Of a DNA stretch of 64,000 nucleotides, positions 48,837-59,184 are shown piece after piece. Position numbers and translations under genes: made by a program. Origin of the DNA: Alisma plantago-aquatica (taxonomy: Eukaryota > Streptophyta > Magnoliopsida > Alismatales > Alismataceae); NCBI GenBank assembly GCA_963693085.1, contig OY856413.1:102436801-102500800 (forward strand), read 5' to 3'. Numbering within the stretch: position 1 is the stretch's first letter; every line of letters starts with the position of its first letter. The notes under the pieces were generated by a model. That model was not told where the DNA came from. It did not search any database and saw only the letters and a list, made by a program, of their open reading frames with translations.

Positions 48837-50416
48837 TGATGCGTGCTATTTTAGCACATCTTTTCTGCGAATTATTAACTTGTCACATAGAAATACTCTA
48901 TTAATCTCTTGAAATTGCACAAATTGATATTTTCTCGTTTTTATCACAAATATGATAATCATGTGTATTTTATTGCAGTTTCAGGACATGAGCCGATCGA
49001 CTGGTATTGTCAACCGATCGTCTCACCTTACCGACCCGATCGTCTGACAAAGTGAAACGCTCGATTTACCTTCAAGCGTCGATCATTGCTCTCATCAGAC
49101 GACTGGCTGAGATCGCCCGATTCGTAAACCAAACGCTCGGTTGGTGCCCTATTGACGAGAAGAAATGACACCGAGCGGGTTGGACTGCGCCGCTACCCAA
49201 ATTAGGGTTGGCAGCCGATCGATTGGCTGCCACACTCCAGAACCTTCCAACCGATCGGTTCATTGTTGAACCGGTCGGTTGGCGGTGCGCAGACAGCCCA
49301 AAATCCCAGCCGCCAGCCTCAAAAGCCCTTAACCTAATGGTAAAAATGCCTCCTTCTTCTCCTATAAAAGGAGGGGCACTTCCTCCTCCTCAAGGCATCT
49401 TAGATTTCTATGGTATTGGGATTCTGAAGCAATAATTCTTGTAATCATCTTTTTATTATGCAATAAAGTAGTTTTAATTCAAGCACTATTCTTTCTTACT
49501 CGGCTCTTGTCTCTTCACTCCGCTTTAGTCTTAATCTTCTCCGTTCTTTAATTTTGGAGCAAGGAACAAAGAACTAAGCCATTTTATTGTCTCTAGCATA
49601 AGGATTAACCTCCTGATTTTGGGCTAGACTATGGCTTTAGTACTTTCTTCCTCCGTCTCCCCCCTCTCCATGAGTGAGTAGTTTTTTATTGAGGCAAGGG
49701 GAATAACCCCTTAGCCATGGCTTTAACGACTTCTTCTTAAACGACTAGATGGTAATCGATTTTAAATTAACAGTTGATCTTCGGATCCCACGTTAATCCG
49801 GATGGAAATGACCATGGAAATCCGGATTTAGAACAATAAAATCGATTACATAGACGTTTTGATATGACCGTGGATTTTCGTCTTCTAGGTTGATAAACTA
49901 GGAATTATGAGCACCAAGATCAATGGGCTCATGTGGAGTTTATCTCTTGTGAGTTTTTAAATTCGCAAACCTTCATCGAATCGTTGTTTGAGAATTAGTT
50001 GTTATCGCCTAGGCTAAGGTGGTGAAACCCCTATGAGCCTCGATTTTCTCTCTTTGATTTAATCACCGCATACTTTGTTTTCTTTAATTCCTAGTCTTTC
50101 ATTCATATAGTTTTTCTTGTGTTAACAATCATCTTAATTTTTCTTTGTGCAATTTTTTATTCTTGTTAAGTGCATTTTCTTTCTTGCATTAGCGTAATCA
50201 ATCAAACCCCCAACTTGACTTTTACTTTATGTTTCAATCTAAAAAATACCAAAAACAAATAATAAGTTCTTCAAACTTTTGGTTCTAAGAACAATCTCTA
50301 AAAAGTTGTCTTGTGGGATCGACCCTTCTATACTACCCTTAAAACCGGAAGTAAAAAAGGTTTAAACTCTAGGATTAACCATCTTAGTGATTGATATTGC
50401 AAAGTGATGTTTATCA
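48837..50416 (+). repeat. Element A left LTR (plus orientation, complete)
   Basis: 1,580 bp from TGATGCGTGC to 'gtttatca'. It has TATAAAA at 49,363-49,369 and AATAAA at 49,462-49,467, which suggests the U3-R order. The U5 end has 'gtgggatcgaccc' (about 50,315). The U3 part carries many CCGATCG-type motifs. A 75-codon frame (49,208-49,435) stays open in all three LTR copies. Confidence 0.9.
49363..49369 (+). promoter_or_regulatory. LTR TATA box (element A, left LTR)
   Basis: TATAAAA in 'cttctcctataaaaggagg'. The same box occurs at 60,952-60,958 in the right LTR and on the minus strand at 60,234-60,240 in the inverted LTR. AATAAA about 100 bp downstream is the probable polyadenylation signal. 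Confidence 0.75.
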
Positions 50417-50437
50417 ATTTGTCATCATTGCCGGGGA
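50417..50437 (+). promoter_or_regulatory. Degenerate primer-binding site after the left LTR
   Basis: 'atttgtcatcattgccgggga' follows the LTR end at the same spacing as the intact site of the inverted copy ('atttggcgccgtttccgggga'). The 3' half is kept and the 5' half mutated. The left LTR therefore once began a plus-strand element. Confidence 0.7.
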
Positions 50438-50797
50438 AGAGACATGTAGTACGTTTTTTTTAGTTGTCGTTGCATAAGATAGAAGAGACATGTAGCTACA
50501 TTATATAAGAGTAAAAACAAATAAGTTAATCTAATGCTAAAATTAAAAAAATCTACATTTGATTCTATTTGATACTCTAAGGCTTGCCACCATTTCCCAA
50601 AAATTGCTATCATGATCATAGGGAACTTGATATTGCAAAGTTTTTTGAAATAAATTTGATAATGCAATTGATTTTTGAAGATAAAGTACAACATTTGGCC
50701 AACTAGATAAAGACCTTATATTTGAAAGTAAACAACACAAACAAATAAAAATGCAGAAGGAAATGTTGAAAAGGGAAGATAAAGGGTGGATCACGTA
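50438..50797. other. AT-rich junction segment between left LTR and inverted interior
   Basis: 360 bp without coding or LTR similarity. It contains two copies of 'agacatgtag' near its left end. The polarity switch from plus-strand LTR and primer site to minus-strand interior occurs somewhere here, or at its right edge. Confidence 0.5.
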
Positions 50798-50815
50798 CCC
50801 CCCACCCCCACCCCG
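50798..50815 (-). promoter_or_regulatory. Polypurine tract of the inverted interior
   Basis: On the minus strand a G-rich tract (GGGGTGGGGGTGGGGGG) lies downstream of the env-like frame, where the plus-strand primer of an Athila-type element belongs. The 3' LTR that should follow (TGATGCGTGC) is absent. Confidence 0.55.
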
Positions 50816-51227
50816 GACTTAGAAATTTGCTCAACGCGAACAAACTCTAAGAGCGAGATGGAGGGAAAAGTCACTGCGGTGGAGGGTGCTGCAGGTGGGA
50901 GGAGTAGTAGTTTGCCCAATAAGGAGAATCATGGCGCGGATAACTTTGTTGTGCTCCATACTCATCATAAGCTAGTCGACTAGGGGCATAGTGACCACAG
51001 TCCACATGCCAAGACTCCTGCGAATGCTGCATCAGGTACATGTGATTGAGCTGGTGGCCCTGTCTCTGCTGCTCTTACTGAATCTCATCCAGCTGAGTCT
51101 GGATCTCGTAGAATCCGTAAGGACCATAGTCGTCATCTGGTCTCCGCCTGGTGCGACGTCTGGAAGGTGGCAGTGGTGGTCCAATGTCGTCATTGTGTGT
51201 CTCTAAAGAGAGGCTCCTCCTGTGAGG

Positions 51228-52490
51228 CTATGGCTCGGGGAAGGTGTCTGGATCTGGATGTTCCAGGTAGAATCTCTGGATATGGCCTGCTAAATCAGTC
51301 AACTCATAGACGTAGTTTGCTACTACAAACTGTGAATGTAACGGGAGCTGGAGGACCACCTGAGTGTCTTTGAACAAAAGGTAATAAATGCCCTTGATGC
51401 CCAAATGGATAAACCTACTATTCTTCAAATAGTGAGTGTTGATGAGGTGATTTTTGTGCTCAAGTGGAGGAAAGGCGATGTGGGTGTAACCCAAAAAGAT
51501 GGCGAGTTGGGTAACATAGTGGCCAATGCGAAAAGAAGAGGAAGTGGCTCGACTAGCTTGGGTACCAAAATGCTCAATGATAGCATTGCCCCAGTTAAAA
51601 GGTTCTTCATGTAAAAGACACCAAAGAGCATAAAGTTCTACCTGAGTAATTGCGCCCTGAGTACCTTCCTGACTGAAAATGGTGCAAGCCAAAATACGGT
51701 GAAGGTAACGGACCACCGGGTTGTGAATGCAGGAGGCCTTGGGCCCACTAGGAAGACGGGGAAGAAGCCTTGTGATCTCTGCCCAAAACTTATCTCTGTC
51801 ATAATGGTCTGGGTAGGAGTCATGAGACCACGCCATACATTGGTCTAGCCAATAGTCATCCCTGCCATCGAGGATGAAAGAAGTGATTTGCTTGGCGGAT
51901 GATTCCAGATTTTCCCCAAAAATCTGGTATTTACAACTCGAGTTTTCAAAAGAATAGTGTAACCTGTGGAAAGTGCTAAAAAAATCAAGGGTAAGATCAC
52001 AGTAGACGGAGGTGACATGCTAGGGAAAGACAAGGATGTGGTTTCTGCGGAGGATATCGTCGACGGTGTCGTGGATGCCCAAAGCATCAAGGGTTGTGTC
52101 GCACGCCCAACGAGGCAAAGAAACACCAATTGCGAACATATCCTCATAATGCTGGCGGTGTTCAGTGCTAGTGAACTGGACGTAGCTACTCGAAATAGGT
52201 GCTATACGGGGTGAATGGGAGGTGGTCGAATCTGGATCATTGGATGCCTTCTGAGTTCCCTCCATCTCACGGGGAAGCCCATCCGCCTCGTTGATGTCCC
52301 GAAGCATCTCCTCGACTAACTCGGGAGAAGACTCACCAGTGGGAGAGGGCGTGCGGAAATGGATTCCAGGATGAGAACTGGAACGGTGAGGAGGATCCCT
52401 GGAAGAGGATGAAAGGGCATTGCCTTTGCCCTTGCAAAAGCGGCTGAACATCACTGCTGTAGAGAGAAAATGATCGTCTGGAGAAGCCAA
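51228..52490 (-). pseudogene. Athila-type env-like / ORF-1 family protein, one internal stop
   Basis: A single minus-strand frame of about 420 codons, from ATG at 52,488-52,490 to a stop just before 51,228, broken only by a TAG at 52,017-52,019. The N-terminal part is Ser/Pro-rich with VQFTSTEHRQHYEDMF. The C-terminal part has QVELYALWCLLHEEPFNWGN and SFRIGHYVTQLAIFLGY, the pattern of the extra ORF (ATHILA ORF-1 family) that lies after integrase in Athila elements. It was once called env-like by position; its role is unknown, and I see no convincing signal peptide or membrane anchor. It lies between integrase and the polypurine tract, as expected. Confidence 0.7.
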
Positions 52491-53440
52491 CCGATCGTCT
52501 GGAGAGCCAACCGATCGTCTGATATCTGAAAACGGGCGTTTCAGTATCTAAGACGGGCGACTGGAGACACCAACGGTTGGGTGAGTCTAGATCTGAGCAA
52601 TCAGCCGATCTGGCTGACGGCCGTCTCATTGAGAAGCTGGGATGGTGGTGATGCAGGCTTCCGTCGGTCGTCTGAAGATCAAGACGGGTGGCGTCCAAAC
52701 CAGGCGGGCGACTAAAAAACCAAGCGGTCGGTTGAGGCGACCTGAGCAGGAGGTGGCGATGGAGGCCCCGTCGAGCGTCTGTCAATCCATATGGGCGGCA
52801 GTCGAGCCAGGCGGGCGGCGGTCGAGCCAGGCGGGCGGCTGAACTCCAGGACAAACCAGGCGTTGACTAAACTCCAGTATAGGCGGCGGCTAAAAGCTGA
52901 TGGTGCATAAAAGCCAGACGGACGGCAGTCCAGCCAGCTGGGCAGTGGTCGTTTCAGGCGGCCGGCGGTTGAGCTAGGCGGACGGCTGAACTCTAGGACA
53001 AACTATAATCGAAGAGGTGGCGAGCTCGAGTGATCGAGTGAACAGTGGGGGGGCGTCTAGGGTAAGCGAGGAGATGGGAAAACATTCTTGCGTCCGGAGT
53101 GTTATATAGAACAACGGATCGACGAGCCGATCGGTTGGAAAGCAAGAAGATCGGCTGGTCTGCCTCAGGCGACAACACAAAACTGTAAGGGACAAAGGCT
53201 GCATTCAAGGTTTGCAGAACGGTCGGGGACGAGTCGAGCGTCTGGAAATCCAACCGATCATTTCTCTTATCGAGTCGTTGGAAATTCAGTCTTGAACCGA
53301 TCGTCTGGTGATGGTAACCGATCGACTCGACAGCAGGAACAAGGAAAAATAGAACGGAATAACAAAAAACAAGAAAACAAACGAGAAGGGAAGATAGTGT
53401 TTGGCTGCCTCCAAACTAGCGTCTTATTTTATGTCGTGGC
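52491..53440. repeat. Spacer with many short GC-rich motif repeats
   Basis: Between the env-like frame and integrase. It carries repeated variants of 'aaccgatcgtctggag' (about 52,475-52,530 and 53,240-53,330) and 'caggcgggcggctgaactcc' (about 52,700-52,990). The repeats keep several frames open on both strands (up to 173 codons), but these show only repeat-driven composition. GC content is well above the flanks. Confidence 0.7.
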
Positions 53441-53499
53441 TCGACAAAGATCAGATTAATTGGAATCTGGGGGATTTGAAGGGTCAGTGAGGTTCTAAT

Positions 53500-54478
53500 C
53501 ATGCAAGGGTGGAAATTTGGTTGAGTCTGAAGCGACAACATCTTCAGTGGTGATATATCTTTTAAGACGGTGCCCGTTGACCTTAAACTCACCCAGAACT
53601 TTACCCCATAGGAGAAAGACACCATGTGGGTAAGCACACTTTACAATGTAGGGGCCATACCACCTCGACTTGAGTTTTCCAGGAAAAAGTCATAATCTTG
53701 AATTAAAATCTAAAACTTGATCCCCTTCTCTAATATCTTTGCGCTTAATATGGCCATCATGCCACATTTTGGTGCGATCTTTGTAGATTCTTGCATTTTT
53801 GTAGGCACTCATCCTAAGTTCATGAAGCTCATTTACTTGGAGAAAACGTTTCTCTCCAGCCATGGAAAGGTCAAAATTCAAAGTTTTGATGGCCCAGCTT
53901 GCTTTGTGCTCTAGTTCTATTGGTAGACATGACTTACCGTAGATTAGTCTGAAAGGGGTGGTGCCAATGGGTGTTTTGTAGGCAGTACGATATGCCCACA
54001 GAGCGTCATTGATTTTTAACACCTAATCTTTCCTAGTGCGTCCAACAGTTTTTTCTAAAATTGATTTTATTTGTCTATTGGATACTTCTACCTGCCCACT
54101 AGTCTGAGGATGGTAAGGAGTGGTGACTTTGTGATAAACCCCATATTTTTTCAAAAGAGCCTCAAAACTTTTCTCCAAAAAATGGGATCCCCCGTCAGAA
54201 ATGACGGTGCGAGGGACTCCAAATCTAGGAAAAATGATATCTTTAAAAAGTTTCTTAACGGGTTTAGAGTCACATGTTTTAGTGGGTATGGCTTCAACCC
54301 ACTTTGACACGTAATCGACTACGACTAAAATGTACGCAAACCCATAAGAAGAAGGAAATGGGCCCATATAGTCGATTCCCCAGACATCAAAAATCTCTAA
54401 TTCCTGCCAAGAGGTGAGGGGCATTTGGTCACACTTGGAAATATTACCCGTCCTTTGACATTGGTCACATGAAAGCAC
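53500..54478 (-). pseudogene. Element A integrase, broken
   Basis: The catalytic core is readable in 54,023-54,478: a partial zinc-binding end ([12 protein letters not shown]), then the DDE residues in [29 protein letters not shown] and [19 protein letters not shown]. After a stop it continues in the same frame (53,690-54,022) with [20 protein letters not shown] and the conserved [14 protein letters not shown] block, and then a short C-terminal region. It lies one frame away from RNase H. A working enzyme would insert the cDNA. Confidence 0.85.
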
Positions 54479-54651
54479 ATAATCATATGAGTCTTTGAAG
54501 ATGGTGGGCCAAAAGAATCCTCATTGTAGGACCTTTCTAGCCATTTTTTAGGAACTCATGTGACCACCATAGGGGCCAGAGTGACATTGTTCCAAAATGG
54601 CGATGCTTTTTCGTGGGATACACAACGACGATATAAACCATCGGCGCAAAG

Positions 54652-55400
54652 TCAAAACAAATAAGGTTCATCCCAATAATAATTTTTCACATAATATAAA
54701 AACTTAGCTTTAGAGTGTCCCGTATACTCGGGGTGCAATACACCTGCAGCTAAATAGTTTACAAAATCAACAAACCAAGGAAATTGGGAGTCTACCTTGA
54801 GCAATTGGTCATCTGGTAAAGATTCATTTATTGGATTTTCATCAATGGGGTTATAGCTAAGTCTACTGAGGTGGTCAACCATGACATTTTCAGATCCCTT
54901 TTTGTCTAGGATTTCTAGATCAAATTCCTGCAATAACAAAATCCATCTTATAAGTCTAGACTTGGCATCTTTCTTGGTCATGAGGTAGCGAATGGCTGCA
55001 TGATCAGTGTAAACAACTACCTTTGAACCAACAAGATATGAGCGAAATTTATCAAAAGCATAGATAATGGCTAGCATTTCTTTTTCAGTTATGGTGTAAT
55101 TTCGCAGAGCCTCATCTAAGGTCTTGGATGCATAATAAATGACATGGTGTTTTTTGTCAATTCGTTGTCCTAAAATGGCACCTACAGCAAAATCACTAGC
55201 ATCGCACATGATTTCAAAGGGTAAGGCCTAGTCAGGAGCACGGATAATAGGAGTGGTAGTGAGAGCCTTTTTCAAACATAGAAAGCTCTCCATGCATGCC
55301 GTATCGAAATGGAAAGGCACCTCCTTTTGAAGAATATTGGTGAGAGGTTTTGTGATTTTGGAAAAATCACGGATCAATCACCGATAGAAACCGGCATGTC
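54652..55400 (-). pseudogene. Element A RNase H, broken
   Basis: Frame 54,652-55,209 begins [16 protein letters not shown] and continues with [60 protein letters not shown] and [20 protein letters not shown], the classic Ty3-gypsy RNase H and its tether. The catalytic Asp (CDASD), Glu (EKE) and Asp (TDHAA) are present. Stops lie between it and reverse transcriptase and downstream at 54,651. Confidence 0.85.
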
Positions 55401-55410
55401 CTAAGAAGGC

Positions 55411-56280
55411 TCAGATGTATTTGACTGAGGTTGGGGGAGGTAGCTTGGTGATGACCTCAATCTTAGCTTGGTCAACTTCAATGCGCTGGTTGCTCACCTT
55501 ATGGCCTAGAACAATACCCTCCTTGACCATGAAGTGACACTTCTCCCAATTAATGACTAAGTGTGATTCAATACATCTATCAAGGAAAAGGGAGAGGTTT
55601 TGAAGGCAGGAATCAAAACTTTCTCCATAGACAGAGAAATCGTCCATGGACACTTCCATGATAGTTTTAGTTAACCCTAAAAAAATGGCAGACATACATC
55701 TTTGAAAAGTGGCTGGTGCATTTCACAGGACAAAGGGCATTCGTCTAAAAGTGTATGTACCAAAAGGGCATATGAAAGTGGTCTTTTCTTGGTCTTCGGG
55801 ATGAATGGGAACCTGATAAAAACCCGAGTAGCCATCTAAATAACAAAAGTATTGTTGATGAGCTAAACGTTCAAGAACTTGATCGAGGAAGGGAAGAGGG
55901 AAGTGGTCTTTCCTAGTTTCTTTGTTGAGTTTCCTGTAGTCAATGTACATCCTCCACCCTGTGACGGTACGGGTGGGGATGAGCTCATTCTTCTCATTCC
56001 TAATGACTGTAGTCCCACCTTTTTTTGGGACGACCTAGACAGGGCTGACCCAAGGGGAGTCAGAGATGGGGTAGATGATTCCTGTAGTCAAAAGTTTAAT
56101 TACTTCAAGATGGACAACTTCCTTCATGTTTGGGTTGAGTTTCCTTTGCAGGTCTCGGGAAGGTTTACTATTTTCAATCATTGGGATTTTGTGGATGCAA
56201 ATGGATTGATCTATCCCAACTAAATCCGTCATTTTGTACCCTAAAGCTATTTTCCATTTCCTAAGTTCTCTCATAAGCAT
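55411..56280 (-). pseudogene. Element A reverse transcriptase, broken
   Basis: All in one minus-strand frame with three stops. Recognisable blocks are KEVVHLEVIKLLTTGIIYPI, WVSPV followed by a stop (usually Gln) and VVPKKGG, MYIDYRKLNKETRKDHFPLP, FCYLDGYSGFYQVPIHPEDQ, KTTFICPFGTYTFRRMPF, and the catalytic MDDFSVYGESFD, equivalent to the YxDD box and typical of Athila. LNWEKCHFMVKEGIVLGHKV-like text follows. The aspartates of both catalytic boxes are kept, but the stops prevent synthesis. Confidence 0.9.
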
Positions 56281-56662
56281 GTTTTCTTATTCAATGGTAA
56301 GGTCAGAATTGATAATGATAGGGCATAAATGTTGTTCATCTAGAAAGACATATTTCAGGCCTATGGGGAGAGTCTTCATTTCTGGGGACTTTGGCGGTTC
56401 AGGTCGTTCTTCTATGGTGGAGATCATTTTAAGGTCTTCAATCTCAGCACATGGGATTTCCTCAAAAGTTGTCCAAATGAATCTTGAGTTGATTTGATGG
56501 TTCATTATCAAAATAACAATCGGTGGGGATGGTGAGAGTAGTGCGTAGGGTATCATCAACTAATTCCCATTCTTTCCTTAGTTGGGTTAATTCATCAATG
56601 CAATCAAGGAGGTAGACTTCTTCCTCAAGACTAGGTCCCCTCATGCTTTCAAACACCCTAAA

Positions 56663-57232
56663 CTATAGGGTTTGCTTCCCTAGCCTTAACAAAATGGTAC
56701 CAACCTCAACATCAATTAAGGCACAAGCAATGGCTAAGAAGGGACGTCCGAAAATGAGAGGGTAGCGTAAATCTTCCTTGGTATCCATGATCAAAAAATC
56801 ACAAGGGACATATGCATCATTTCCAACTTTAACTGGAACGTCTTCTATGATTCCCATGGGTTTAGTTGTGGATGAGTCTGCCAGTTGGATGGTCATGGCT
56901 GTGGGTAACATGTCATTGAATCCTAGTCTTTTGTAAAGACTATATGGCATGATGGATATACTGGCTCCTAAATCTGCTAGGCCTTTTCTACAAGCATTGT
57001 CACCCAAGTAGCAACCTATTCCAAAAGAACACGGATCCTTATATTTTTTAGGCATCTTACTTAGGATAATGTCTGATGTGGTCCTAGCAAGTTTAACAGT
57101 CTCATATTCTTTAGTAACATACTTCCTAGTCAAGAGAGATTTCATGTACTTGGACCAGGCGGGCATGTCTGCAAAAGCATCAAGGAAGGGAATGTCGACA
57201 TGTATTTTTTTCATAGCATCCCTAAATTTCAT
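56663..57232 (-). pseudogene. Element A aspartic protease region
   Basis: An open minus-strand frame of 189 codons. The first part (KKIHVDIPFLDAFADMPAWS) is the usual segment before the protease. The active-site block is GLADLGASISIMPYSLYKRL, with DLGAS in place of the more common D-S/T-G, as is normal for Athila-like elements. MTIQLADSSTTKPMGIIEDV and YPLIFGRPFLAIACALIDVE complete the fold. This is the longest uninterrupted part of pol; a frame change occurs between 56,656 and 56,559, downstream. Confidence 0.85.
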
Positions 57233-57876
57233 GAAGCGGGCATCAAGTCTTGTTTGTTTGAGGCGGGCTTGATAGGGAGGTCAGGGTTTGTAAACTGGTT
57301 CGACAACCACCATGTCCTCATCCTCGAATTCTAGAGGTGGGTCTAAAGATTTTTTTGGAGGGGGGAGGGCGTGCACTTTTCCTGAACGCGTAGAGACAAC
57401 CTTGAGTTATTCAGGATGTTTGGGGTTGTTTTCAAGCTGCCCTGTAAAAGTCCCAGCAGGAGGTTTTTGTTGGGCAAACAGACGGGCCAACTGTGCATCA
57501 ATTGCCTTTTAATGGGCTTGAATGGCCACGAGGGTTTGTTCTATGCTTGCCAGGCTAGGATTACTTGGGGGAGGAGGAGGGGGGCATTTTGAGGTGGCTG
57601 GGGAGGTTGAGGTTGGTTTATATTTTGGGGTGGAAGGTTTAGGTTTTGGAATTGTTGGTAGTGTTGTTGATTTTGGTGATTTCCAAAATTTCTTTGATTG
57701 TTGTATGGGAATCCAGGTGGTGTTCGATTGTTACTTTGAGGGTAGGGAGGCCTTTGTTGAAGTTGGTTAGAGTTCTCGACACCTGAAGGGTTCCCATATT
57801 GAAAACCAGGGTGGTTTCTAGGTTTGTTGGGATTGTAGTAACTTTGGCCTGGTATTGTATGAATCGAATTGAGGTC

Positions 57877-59003
57877 TTATGGTTGTTGTCCTACTTCAGG
57901 TTGCATGGGCATGTTGTAGAGATATTGAAAGTGGAGAGTGGTATGGTCGTATCCTTGGAAAATACCACAAAGGGAATCCATGGCTTTTAGTTGTTGGGGT
58001 GACTCCCTAAGGGTGACCAAAGATGACTCTAACCGATCTTGTTTTAAGGCAATTAATTTTAGGCTTTCCGCTATGCTTTGGATATCATTATTAACTTCTG
58101 CCTTGGCTACCTTAAGGATTCCGCCAATCCCTCTTCTAGCCCTTGTTTCGGAAGCCCGTTTGACTACCTCCCATGCGCTAGTCAAACTTTGATGCATGAA
58201 ATTTCCTCCATATGAGGAATCAAGAAAGAATTTGGTGTCATCATCAACACCACGATAGAAAATCTCTATGAGTTGGGCTTGAGAGATATCATGGTGGGGG
58301 CACTTCCTAAGTAAGTCTTTGAACCTTTTCTAGGCTTCACCTAAAGACTCTCCTGGGGACATAGAAAAATGAGTTATTTGACCCCTAAGTTCATAGGTGA
58401 GAGACGGGGGGTAAAATTTCTCAAGGAACTTGCTTTGTAGAACTTCCCATGTTGTGACATGTTCTTCGCTCTCCATGGTGTTGTACCAGCTACTAGCTTG
58501 GCCGGAGAGGGAATACTTAAACAACCTAAGCCGGATGGCATCTTCAGAGAGACCCAAAAGTTTGTTCAAAGAGCAAAGGTCAATGAACCTTTGAAGATGA
58601 TCTTGGCAACTTTCCCCATTGTTGCCTGAGAAGGGGTTGGCTTGTATCATGGTGACCATTGTGTTCGGATTTCGAATTGTGGAGCAATAATATCGGGGGG
58701 TATAACTGGATGTTGCGCATAGGCCATTTTGGGAACAGAAAAGTCTATTAATTGTTTTTGCCTTTCGACTTCCCTCCTATCAGCTTCTATGGTTTCTTGC
58801 TCGACCCTAAAGGCTGCACGCAAAGCGGCTTCTCTTTCCGCTTGTTCGGCTTGGATGAGCTCTCTTTGAGCTGCGAGAGCTTGGTCGATCCTACGGGCTA
58901 CTTCTTCTTCATTCATTCTCACTAGATTTTGACAGTTTAGACGATGAAAGGTCCTTTCTATTTCTGGATCAAAAGGTTGAAAATCGTCGTTCGGGCGTCG
59001 CAT
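57877..59003 (-). pseudogene. Element A gag, frameshifted
   Basis: Starts MRRPNDDFQPFDPEIERTF (ATG at 59,001-59,003), followed by a Glu/Arg/Ala-rich coiled-coil segment. A frameshift at about 58,650-58,675 leads to the capsid domain in the next frame (FIDLCSLNKLLGLSEDAIRL, FKYSLSGQASSWYNTMESEE, WEVLQSKFLEKFYPP), the Retrotrans_gag pattern. A TAG stands at 58,327-58,329, where relatives have Trp. The frame then continues through 57,877-58,197. A Pro/Gln/Asn-rich tail follows to about 57,550. Confidence 0.85.
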
Positions 59004-59163
59004 GCATAATTAAAGCAGTTAATTCATGTGTAGAAAAAACGTACTGCCGGAATGGAAACTCGGCAGAAAGAGGAGTACACTTCCGGAATGTTACTCGGAA
59101 GGTGTGAAAAAAAGGAAAAAAGTTTTTCAAAATTATTTTGGGGTTCGAAAAAACAATCTGTTG

Positions 59164-59181
59164 TCCCCGGAAACGGCGCCA
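59164..59181 (-). promoter_or_regulatory. Primer-binding site of the inverted interior
   Basis: On the minus strand TGGCGCCGTTTCCGGGGA differs at one base from the complement of the 3' end of plant tRNA-Asp (TGGCGCCGTTGCCGGGGA). It lies three bases after the inverted LTR and marks the 5' end of the minus-strand element. Confidence 0.85.
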
Positions 59182-59184
59182 AAT

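Noticed and set aside
52333..52854. 173-codon Arg/Ser/Pro-rich minus-strand frame
   Set aside because: It overlaps the env-like frame in another register and the GC-rich motif spacer. There is no domain character.
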